NCBI GenBank assembly: GCA_004297235.1
Contig: SCUR01000269.1
Coordinates: 1-5,580 of the forward strand
Direction of reading: 5' to 3'
DNA length: 5,580 bases
Source of the DNA: Candidatus Manganitrophaceae bacterium
GTDB taxonomy: Bacteria; Nitrospirota; Nitrospiria; SBBL01; Manganitrophaceae
Each line of letters starts with the position of its first letter. Position 1 is the first letter of the stretch. Made by a program: the position numbers and the translations under genes. Shown here piece after piece: positions 1 to 5,510 of the stretch. The notes beneath the pieces were generated by a model that was not told the DNA's origin, did not search any database, and saw only the letters and a program-made list of their open reading frames with translations.

Positions 1-194
1 GGGGACACGCGAAAGATTTGATCCTGCCGGAGGTCCAGACGGAAGAGTCCACCTTCCTGGCCCGGCGGATGGGATACGGCGAGCGGGATTGGGAGCGGGG
101 GAGAAAAGAATTTCAAGAGGAGATCCAACATCACATGTCCCGGACCCAGGCCCACTTCGTCCGGCTGTTCGGGCCGGGGCCCGATGCGGAGTGA
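1..194 (+). CDS. glnE: C-terminal end of glutamine synthetase adenylyltransferase (GlnE-like), 5'-truncated by the window
   Basis: The reading frame starts at base 3, runs in from outside the window and ends at a TGA (192-194), giving the last 63 residues. The tail reads as the helical domain that closes GlnE proteins: an LPE segment, then FLARRMGY, then a charged stretch with DWERGRKEF, and a final helix with H-x3-RTQAHFVRLFG. This matches the family pattern LPE...LARRLGY...H-x3-V-x3-FERLFG (GlnD PII-uridylyltransferase-type helical domain). GlnE adds and removes AMP on glutamine synthetase under control of PII and glutamine, in the cytoplasm. None of the catalytic nucleotidyltransferase core is visible, so the call rests on this tail alone. 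The same helical fold also occurs in related nucleotidyltransferases. The two PII genes further along the window fit a nitrogen-control neighbourhood. A hairpin terminator follows directly. Confidence 0.62.
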   Translation, partial: GHAKDLILPEVQTEESTFLARRMGYGERDWERGRKEFQEEIQHHMSRTQAHFVRLFGPGPDAE

Positions 195-235
195 GACCGA
201 AAAGAGCCGCGGTTCTTTTATCCCGCACTCCGCAT
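184..235. repeat. 10-bp perfect inverted repeat spanning the end of the glnE-like gene
   Basis: ATGCGGAGTG at 184-193 is the exact reverse complement of CACTCCGCAT at 226-235. The left arm overlaps the last codons and stop of the glnE-like gene. The 32-base interior contains the terminator hairpin at 200-219. The arms may simply extend the terminator structure, or may belong to a short repeated motif, since the 7-mer WTGCGGA also occurs in tandem at 5517-5530. Confidence 0.5.
200..219 (+). terminator. Intrinsic terminator-like hairpin after the glnE-like gene
   Basis: AAAAGAGC (200-207) pairs with GGTTCTTTT (212-219), with one G-U pair and a four-base CGCG loop. The A-run on the 5' side and T-run on the 3' side give the usual bidirectional intrinsic-terminator look. 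It lies five bases after the stop codon. The GC part of the stem is short, so efficiency is uncertain. Confidence 0.55.
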
Positions 236-260
236 TGAGAAGGGAGAAGGCCGCCGCTTC

Positions 261-290
261 TTGACAACGAGGGCCCCGCTTCTCTACGCT
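261..290 (+). promoter_or_regulatory. Putative sigma70 promoter for the PQQ sugar dehydrogenase gene
   Basis: A perfect -35 hexamer TTGACA lies at 261-266. An 18-base spacer leads to TACGCT at 285-290, which keeps the T1, A2 and T6 positions of the -10 consensus. Transcription would start near 297, leaving a leader of about 20 bases before the chosen start codon at 318. The site sits between the upstream terminator and the gene, as expected. The -10 element is weak. Confidence 0.5.
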
Positions 291-305
291 GGATTCATGA
301 CTCTC

Positions 306-311
306 GGAGAG
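306..311 (+). promoter_or_regulatory. Ribosome binding site that sets the start of the PQQ dehydrogenase
   Basis: GGAGAG ends six bases before the ATG at 318. Neither in-frame alternative, the TTG at 261 (which is the promoter -35 box) or the ATG at 297, has a comparable site in front of it. This favours 318 as the start. Confidence 0.6.
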
Positions 312-317
312 ACCGCT

Positions 318-1502
318 ATGCCGACACCGCCGAAGCGCCGCGCTTGGATCATCGTCCTTTCGTTCCTCTCCCTTTTCCTTTCGTGTAACGATGCCCCTTC
401 CGCCTCGAAGAGCCCGTCGCCCGCGTCCGGCTTTCCGGAGATTCGATTGGAGTCGATGGCAAAGGGACTGAGCCAGCCGCTCGGACTGTTTCACGCGGGG
501 GATGGACGGCTCTTCATCGTCGAGCAGGGGGGGACGATCCGGATCTGGCAGAACGGCGCGCTCCTCGAAAAACCGTTCCTCGATATCCAAGACCGGGTGA
601 CCTCCGGCGGGGAAAAAGGGTTGCTCGGCCTCGCCTTTCATCCGAAGTTTTCGGAGAACCGTCGCTTCTTCGTCAACTACACCTCTCCGACCGGCGGCCT
701 GCATACCGTGATCTCCGAGTTCAAGGTCGGCGATCTGCCGAACGAGGCCGACAAGAACAGCGAGCGAATTCTCCTGACGATTCCCCAGCCCTTCGCCAAT
801 CACAACGGTGGCGACATCGTCTTCGGCCCCGACGGCTTTCTCTACATCGGGACGGGGGACGGCGGCTCCGGCAATGATCCCCAGGGGAACGGCCAGAGCC
901 TGTCGACCCTGCTCGGCAAGATGCTCCGGATCGATGTCGACCAGAAGGCCGGAGGAAAAGAGTACGGCATCCCCGCCGACAATCCATTTCTCGGGCGAGA
1001 GAACGTCCTCCCCGAAATCTGGGCTTACGGCCTTCGGAATCCGTGGCGGTTCTCGTTCGATGGGACCACCGGCCTCCTTTATGCCGGCGACGTCGGCCAG
1101 AGCGCCCGTGAAGAGGTCGATGTGATCCGAAAGGGAAGGAACTACGGCTGGAACATTATGGAGGGGACGATCTGCACGCCGGGGGTCAACCCGACCTGCG
1201 ACAAGAGCCCCTTCGAGCCGCCGATCATCGACTATCCCCGCTCGGACGGGATCACCGTCATCGGCGGGTATGTCTATCGGGGCAAAGCGATCCCCAATTT
1301 GTCCGGCGCGTATCTCTACGGCGATTTCGGAAGCGGACGGGTCTGGGCGTTGCGATATGACGGGAAAGCGGTCGCCGCGCAGGGCCTTCTCCTGGAGAGC
1401 GGCAAGAGCATCAGCTCCTTCGGGGAGGACGCCCAGCGGGAGCTTTATCTGATCGACTATGGCGGAGAGGTCTTCAAGATCGTGCCGGGCGCGAAGAAGT
1501 AA
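318..1502 (+). CDS. PQQ-dependent sugar dehydrogenase (glucose/sorbosone dehydrogenase family), putative exported lipoprotein
   Basis: 394 residues. The N-terminus is a signal peptide: PPKRRAW followed by a hydrophobic run and LFLSC, where C23 is a likely lipidation site (the lipobox is loose, with F at -3 and L at -2). An Ala/Ser/Pro-rich tether follows. The rest is the six-bladed beta-propeller of soluble PQQ glucose dehydrogenase and E. coli YliI (Asd): GLSQPLGL and GRLFIVEQGGTIRI near residues 50-75, GGEKGLLGLAFHPKF near 97-111, NHNGGDIVFGPDGFLYIGTGDGG from 161, YGLRNPWRFSFD near 238, and DVGQSAREEVDVI plus NYGWN near 260-280. H162 (NHNGG) and R240 (LRNP) sit where the family has the catalytic His and a PQQ-contacting Arg. 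Two cysteines in CTPGVNPTC may form a disulfide. The family oxidises aldoses or related polyols at the cell envelope; the substrate here cannot be told. The start is chosen from the ribosome binding site and signal peptide. The gene has its own promoter and terminator, so it is probably monocistronic. Confidence 0.88.
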   Translation: MPTPPKRRAWIIVLSFLSLFLSCNDAPSASKSPSPASGFPEIRLESMAKGLSQPLGLFHAGDGRLFIVEQGGTIRIWQNGALLEKPFLDIQDRVTSGGEKGLLGLAFHPKFSENRRFFVNYTSPTGGLHTVISEFKVGDLPNEADKNSERILLTIPQPFANHNGGDIVFGPDGFLYIGTGDGGSGNDPQGNGQSLSTLLGKMLRIDVDQKAGGKEYGIPADNPFLGRENVLPEIWAYGLRNPWRFSFDGTTGLLYAGDVGQSAREEVDVIRKGRNYGWNIMEGTICTPGVNPTCDKSPFEPPIIDYPRSDGITVIGGYVYRGKAIPNLSGAYLYGDFGSGRVWALRYDGKAVAAQGLLLESGKSISSFGEDAQRELYLIDYGGEVFKIVPGAKK

Positions 1503-1530
1503 TCACGTTCGATCGAGCCACAGCGGGACT

Positions 1531-1621
1531 CCTCCCTTTTGCCTACACCCGGAGGGCAAGGGAGGTTGGGTAAGGTAGAGCGGCATTCTACCTCCCCTTG
1601 CCCCTCCTTACAAAGGAGGGG
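1531..1621. repeat. Nested inverted-repeat element in the convergent intergenic region
   Basis: The 128 bases between the two convergent stop codons are mostly C/T- or G/A-rich palindromic sequence. CCTCCCTTTTGCC (1531-1543) pairs with GGCAAGGGAGG (1555-1565), leaving two T bulged. GGGCAAGGGAGG (1554-1565) can instead pair with CCTCCCCTTGCCC (1591-1603), leaving one C bulged, around an inner stem of GGTAGA (1574-1579) with TCTACC (1587-1592). The last hairpin (1601-1621) is the terminator. This reads as a non-coding palindromic unit of the REP/MITE type. Copy number elsewhere in the genome cannot be seen from here, and no target-site duplication was recognised. Confidence 0.5.
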
Positions 1622-1626
1622 TTTTT
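1601..1626 (+). terminator. Strong intrinsic terminator for the PQQ dehydrogenase gene
   Basis: CCCCTCCTT (1601-1609) and AAGGAGGGG (1613-1621) form a perfect nine-pair stem with an ACA loop, followed by TTTTT (1622-1626). The T-run is on the + strand only. On the minus strand the stem is followed by CAAGGGG, so it is not an intrinsic terminator for the PII gene converging from the other side. It may still block read-through from the dehydrogenase into antisense of the nitrite reductase operon. Confidence 0.85.
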
Positions 1627-1630
1627 AACA

Positions 1631-1966
1631 TCACTTGCTGAGTTCTTTTTCGGCGGCCGTTTCCTGCTTCCAGACCGATCGGGTCTCCGCGAGGGTTGAG
1701 ACAAAAATTTTTCCGTCGCCGGGGTTTCCGGTTCGCGCGGAGATCTTGATCGTATCGACCGCCCGCTCGACCTCTCCCTCCTCCACCACGATCATCAGCC
1801 AGACCTTCGGCAGCTCCTCGTAACGCACCGGCCCCACCTGAATGCCGCGCTGCCTTCCCCGGCCGAAGACCCCTTGTCGGGTCAGAGAGACGAAACCGGC
1901 CTTCTCCAGGCCGGCGATCACCTCCCCTTCCTTCTCCGGACGGACCATTGCTTGCACCATCTTCAT
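1631..1966 (-). CDS. PII-family nitrogen regulator, NifI1-like, last gene of the nitrite reductase operon
   Basis: 111 residues, the normal PII length. PII proteins are trimeric cytoplasmic sensors that bind ATP/ADP and 2-oxoglutarate and control partners through their T-loops. The N-terminus MKMVQAMVRPEKEGEV, the T-loop entry GRGRQRGIQVG (residues 35-45) and the B-loop RTGNPGDGKIFV (78-89) are clear. The T-loop is the GRGxQxGI kind of NifI1 rather than that of GlnB/GlnK, and the uridylylation motif YRGAEY is missing (the only T-loop Tyr is Y49). The C-loop differs: where the family has RTGE, this protein has W99-K-Q-E, so the nucleotide-contacting Arg is lost. The ATG (1964-1966) overlaps the TGA of the reductase gene in an ATGA, with GGAGG seven bases upstream, so translation is probably coupled. 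By hand count it is about 44% identical, without gaps, to the other PII in this operon. Confidence 0.9.
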   Translation of the reverse strand: MKMVQAMVRPEKEGEVIAGLEKAGFVSLTRQGVFGRGRQRGIQVGPVRYEELPKVWLMIVVEEGEVERAVDTIKISARTGNPGDGKIFVSTLAETRSVWKQETAAEKELSK

Positions 1967-4900
1967 TGAGAGACCTCCAATAGATCGGGAATCATGATCA
2001 CCGACTCCGACGGCTCCGGAGAGAGGGAGCCGATCTCCGCCTCCAGCAGCGCGGTCACGCGGGCGGTTCCGAGGCGGAGCACGGTTTCCTGAAACGACTC
2101 GCCCGCGACGCGGTGCGCCGCGACGATTCCGAGAAGGGCGTCGACGGTCGGAACCACCCTCTCTTCGGTAATTCCCTTCCGGATCATCGTTCCCAAGCGG
2201 ACCCCTCCTTCTACCCGGCCGCCGAGGAAGAGCTGATAAGAGAAGCGCCGCAGCTCGCCGACCGGCGCCATCGTTCCGGCGAGGCCGATATCGGCGACCT
2301 GATGCTTGGCGCAACTGTTGGGACAGCCGGAGAGGTGGATGGAGGTCGACTGGAAGAGGGCCGCTTTCTCCGGCTCCTCCGGACGAAAGCGCATCAGGTC
2401 GCGCGCCGCCCCCTGCGCGTTGGTCACCGCCAGGGTGCAGAACTCGGTGCCGGGGCAGGCGAGCAGCGCGGGACCGCTCTCCTTCCCCTTCAATGAAAGA
2501 CCGGCCCGCTTTAAAGCCTGAACGGCTCGGCCGATCTTCCGGACCGGAATCCAGTGAAGCGCAATCTCCTGCTCTTTGGTAAAGTGGATCATCCCGTTGC
2601 CATGCCGCCGCGCGATTCGGCTCACCGCGCGAAGCTGCTCCGCGCGGATCTCCCCGAGCGGTAGGGCGGCGGTCAAGCGGACATAGCCCGGCTGCCGCTG
2701 CGGCGTGATTCCGGGAGAGGAGGGAATCGAAACCGGATTGAAGCGATTCCCCAGCCGCTTCCAGAGCGGCGGCCGACGCTCCTGCTCCGTCACGGAAGGA
2801 AGAGGAACCGCCCGGTTCTCGGGGAGATTTCTTTTTTCCAGGAAGACCTTCTCGAACATCTCGGTGAACTTCTCCCGGCCCCACTGCTCGATCAGATATT
2901 TCAACCGCGACTTCGCTTTGTTCCGGTTGCCGAACTTGGTGTGAATCGCAAAGATCGCCTGACAGGCGGCCAGCGTCTCGGGCGGGGAGATAAACTCCTT
3001 CAGCTTGAATCCGAGCATCGGATGGGCCCCCAGGCTCCCTCCGACCCAGAGCTCAAATCCGAGGCGCCGCTCTCCTTCTTCCGTCTTTCTCTCCACCGCA
3101 ACGAACCCGATGTCGTTGATGGAGGCATCCGGGGCGCACGCTTGGCATCCGGCAAAGTAGACGTTCAAGCGGTTCGGCATCGTCGGATTGATCAGGTCCG
3201 ACCGCTTCACGAAGTAGTCGGTGATCCGCTGCGTCCAGGGCTGGACATCGAAGAGGCCGTCCGACGCAATCGCCCCATGCGGGCAGGCCATCACATTCCG
3301 CAGCGTGTGTCCGCAGGCGGAGCGGGTCGACAGGCCGATCGATTCGAGCTGCTCAAAAATCTCAAGCGCCTCCTCCACGCGGACCCAATGCAGCTCCATG
3401 CTTTGGCGGACGGTGAGGTGACCCCATCCCCGTCCGTGGATTTCGGCCAGGTCGGCCAGATGGAGAAGCTGTTTGCCGGTGACGACCCCGCCCGGAATCC
3501 GGATGCGGACCATGAAATAACCGGGATGCTTCTGGCTGCAGATTCCGTAGGTCTTCAAACGGTAATAGTCTTCGGCGGTCACTCCCCGGCTTCCCTCCTC
3601 TCGAAGCCGATCGAAATCGATTCCCAATCCCTCTTGCTTGATCTTCTCCAGATCGAGCGTCTTGAGGGCCGCCGGTCCCGCCTTGGCGGCGGCCTTCTCC
3701 GCAACCGCCGCGGTCGCGGGCGCCTTGGAGGGAATTTGGGTCGCGCCGCTCAGGAGGTCGTCCACCAGCTGGCTGCAGCTGCCGCAGCCGGTCGTCGCCT
3801 GGGTGCAGGCGGCGACTTCGTCGCGGTTTTTCAGCCCCTTCTCGCGAATTGCGGCGAGGATCGTCCCCTTCGTCACGCTGTTGCAGTTGCAGACCAGATC
3901 GGTCTCCTGCAAGGCGGCCGCGCCGGTCAACGCCGAGGCGCCCCCCTCGACCGAGAGGTGGCCGAGGAGCGTCTGTTTGGTTTCTTCGATCGACTCTCCT
4001 TTCTGGATCAGATTGAAGAGGCGGGGCCCGTCTTTGTTGTCGCCGAGCAGAATCATCCCGACCAGGCGGCTCTGACGGATCACGCACTTCTTGTAGATCG
4101 CCTTTTCGGTATCGATGAAAGCGGTCTCTTCCGCCCCCCGGCCTCCGAGGAAATCGCCGGCCGAGGTGAGGTGAATGCCGGCGACCTTCAACGTGGTGGC
4201 GCAGACGGTTCCGGCGTACCGCCGCTGATCTTTTCCCGCCAGGACATCGGCGAGGACCTCCGCTTGCTCCCTCAAGGGCGCGATCAATCCATACGTTTTA
4301 CCCCGATGCTCGATGGCGTCGCCGACGGCGAAGATTCCCGGAAGGCTCGTCTCCATCCGATCGTCGACCACGATGCCCCGGTTCGTCTTCAATCCGGCCT
4401 GTTGGGCGAGAGCAAGGTTCGGCCGAATCCCGGTGCAGATCAACACCATCCCGGCGGGGAGTTCCTCGCCGGTGGTCAGGCGAACGCCGCTCGCCCGCGC
4501 CTCTCCCAGGATCGCTTCCGCCGTGGTCCGGAGCAAGACCCGGATTCCCATCCGCTCGATCTCCCGCTTCAGCAGCGCAGCCCCGGCGGGGTCGAGCTGC
4601 TGCTCCATCAAACGGTCGGCGAGATGGACGACGGTGGCCGAGACGCCGTAATTGATGAGCCCCCGCGCCGCCTCCAGGCCGAGCAGCCCCCCGCCGATTA
4701 CCACCGCCCGCCGGCTCGATCGCGCCGCCGCGACGATCCGCTCCGTCTCGTCCAGCGTACGAAAGAGAAAGACCCCCTCCTTCTCCCGTCCCGGAATCGG
4801 CGGAACGAAGGGGACCCCGCCGGCCGCGATGACGAGCGCATCGTAGGGGGTGGTGCCGCCGCTCGCATCGGTCACGCTCTTCGCCGCCGGATCGATGGCG

Positions 4901-5136
4901 GTCACGGCGATCCCGAGCTTCGCCTCGATCCCCCGCTCGGCGTACCAGCTTCGCGGGCGGGTGAAGATCCGCTCCGCCTCGGTTTTTCCGGCGAGCAGAT
5001 CGGAGAGGAGAATCCGGTTGTAGTGGGTCTGCGGCTCATCCCCGAAGAGGGTGATCGAAACCGGGGCGCCGGTTTTCAGGATCGCTTCGGCCACGGCGAT
5101 CCCCGCCATTCCGTTGCCGATCACCACCAGCCGCAT
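1963..5136 (-). CDS. nirB: NAD(P)H-dependent nitrite reductase: NirB-type flavoprotein half fused to a two-fold NirA/Sir-type siroheme hemoprotein
   Basis: 1057 residues; standard NirB has about 850. Order of domains: an FAD/NAD(P)H oxidoreductase (about 1-400) with IGNGMAG (6-12) for FAD, VIGGGLLGLEAA (146-157) for NAD(P)H and GIFAVGDA (267-274) closing the FAD site; a Bfd-type [2Fe-2S] domain with C416, C418, C451 and C454 (CxC-x32-CxxC); an Ala/Lys/Pro-rich linker (about 465-495); then both halves of a nitrite/sulfite reductase. The first half has FMVRIRIPGG (541-550), LTVRQSMELHWV and ACGHTLRNV. The second has C894-x5-C900 and C938-x3-C942, the siroheme-[4Fe-4S] ligands, in ACPGTEFC and GCPNSC. 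It should reduce nitrite to ammonium in the cytoplasm; sulfite reduction is the main alternative. The Asn at 658, aligned by eye to a Lys of sulfite reductases, favours nitrite. No NirD is seen. An upstream TTG (5152-5154), seven bases after the previous stop and behind GAGGG, is a rival start adding six residues. Confidence 0.88.
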   Translation of the reverse strand: MRLVVIGNGMAGIAVAEAILKTGAPVSITLFGDEPQTHYNRILLSDLLAGKTEAERIFTRPRSWYAERGIEAKLGIAVTAIDPAAKSVTDASGGTTPYDALVIAAGGVPFVPPIPGREKEGVFLFRTLDETERIVAAARSSRRAVVIGGGLLGLEAARGLINYGVSATVVHLADRLMEQQLDPAGAALLKREIERMGIRVLLRTTAEAILGEARASGVRLTTGEELPAGMVLICTGIRPNLALAQQAGLKTNRGIVVDDRMETSLPGIFAVGDAIEHRGKTYGLIAPLREQAEVLADVLAGKDQRRYAGTVCATTLKVAGIHLTSAGDFLGGRGAEETAFIDTEKAIYKKCVIRQSRLVGMILLGDNKDGPRLFNLIQKGESIEETKQTLLGHLSVEGGASALTGAAALQETDLVCNCNSVTKGTILAAIREKGLKNRDEVAACTQATTGCGSCSQLVDDLLSGATQIPSKAPATAAVAEKAAAKAGPAALKTLDLEKIKQEGLGIDFDRLREEGSRGVTAEDYYRLKTYGICSQKHPGYFMVRIRIPGGVVTGKQLLHLADLAEIHGRGWGHLTVRQSMELHWVRVEEALEIFEQLESIGLSTRSACGHTLRNVMACPHGAIASDGLFDVQPWTQRITDYFVKRSDLINPTMPNRLNVYFAGCQACAPDASINDIGFVAVERKTEEGERRLGFELWVGGSLGAHPMLGFKLKEFISPPETLAACQAIFAIHTKFGNRNKAKSRLKYLIEQWGREKFTEMFEKVFLEKRNLPENRAVPLPSVTEQERRPPLWKRLGNRFNPVSIPSSPGITPQRQPGYVRLTAALPLGEIRAEQLRAVSRIARRHGNGMIHFTKEQEIALHWIPVRKIGRAVQALKRAGLSLKGKESGPALLACPGTEFCTLAVTNAQGAARDLMRFRPEEPEKAALFQSTSIHLSGCPNSCAKHQVADIGLAGTMAPVGELRRFSYQLFLGGRVEGGVRLGTMIRKGITEERVVPTVDALLGIVAAHRVAGESFQETVLRLGTARVTALLEAEIGSLSPEPSESVIMIPDLLEVSQ
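1974..1978 (-). promoter_or_regulatory. Ribosome binding site of the second PII gene, inside the reductase coding end
   Basis: On the minus strand TTGGAGG lies in the last codons of the reductase gene, seven bases before the overlapping ATGA. It fixes the PII start at 1966 and gives the gene its own initiation signal as well as coupling. Confidence 0.7.
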
Positions 5137-5161
5137 TTTGGATTGTTCCGTCAACGTTCCC

Positions 5162-5494
5162 TCACTCCGCAACGACCTCGGTCGCCTTCTCTCCGGTCCG
5201 GATGGTGTAACTTTCCGAGACCTCCTGGACGAAGATCTTCCCGTCCCCCGGATGCCCGGTCTCGGCCCCCTGCTCGATTGCGGCGATCGCCTGCGGGTAC
5301 TCCTCGTCGCCGACAATGAGCAGGAGCATCAGCTTGGAGAGGAGGTCGTAATGGACCGCGCCGACCTGGATCCCGCGTTGTTTCCCGCGACCGAGCACCG
5401 GCATCTTCGTGACGGCGTAGAGTCCGGCCGCTTCCAGCCTGCTCATCACCGCCTCTTCCCGTTCGGGGCGAATGACCGCCCGAATCAATTTCAT
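5162..5494 (-). CDS. PII-family nitrogen regulator, NifI1-like, first visible gene of the nitrite reductase operon
   Basis: 110 residues. It begins MKLIRAVIRPEREEAV and carries the NifI1-like T-loop GRGKQRGIQVG (35-45), the B-loop ETGHPGDGKIFV (78-89) and an intact C-loop YTIRTGE (96-102). The site equivalent to the uridylylated Tyr51 of GlnB is not recognisable; the nearest Tyr is Y49. Unlike its paralogue at the other end of the operon it keeps the RTGE nucleotide-binding segment, so it should bind ATP/ADP in the usual way. The ATG at 5492-5494 is chosen over an in-frame start at 5563 because GAGGGGG lies eight bases ahead and the protein then begins exactly at the first PII beta-strand. 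The reductase gene follows after 25 bases (7 if its TTG start is used), which indicates co-transcription. The likely partner is the reductase it is cotranscribed with; an ammonium transporter outside the window is another possibility. Confidence 0.9.
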   Translation of the reverse strand: MKLIRAVIRPEREEAVMSRLEAAGLYAVTKMPVLGRGKQRGIQVGAVHYDLLSKLMLLLIVGDEEYPQAIAAIEQGAETGHPGDGKIFVQEVSESYTIRTGEKATEVVAE

Positions 5495-5502
5495 CGTTAA
5501 GA

Positions 5503-5510
5503 CCCCCTCT
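5503..5510 (-). promoter_or_regulatory. Ribosome binding site of the first PII gene
   Basis: AGAGGGGG on the minus strand ends eight bases before the ATG at 5494. It decides the start against the longer in-frame alternative at 5563. The remaining leader up to the window edge is A/T-richer than its surroundings but shows no convincing promoter pair. Confidence 0.6.

Noticed and set aside
1601..1626. Terminator for the minus-strand operon at the same hairpin
   Set aside because: Read on the minus strand, the stem is followed by CAAGGGG, with no T-run, so intrinsic termination in that direction is not supported.
1967..2884. In-frame upstream extension of the downstream PII frame
   Set aside because: The extra 300-odd residues are Arg/Gly/Ser-rich shadow of the reductase. 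The PII fold begins exactly at MKMVQ behind a good ribosome binding site.
5137..5316. Upstream extension of the reductase frame overlapping the first PII gene
   Set aside because: The extension is Arg/Ser-rich with no homology and overlaps a well-supported PII. Only the TTG at 5152-5154 remains a reasonable alternative.
2941..5319. A 792-codon open frame on the + strand, antisense to the reductase
   Set aside because: It mirrors the reductase frame in GC-rich DNA. Its product is Arg/Gly/Pro/Asp-rich with no recognisable domain, no convincing start signal, and it lies across a clearly conserved gene.
5051..5500. 149-codon + strand open frame across the first PII gene
   Set aside because: Antisense shadow of the PII and reductase starts; composition and start context give no support.
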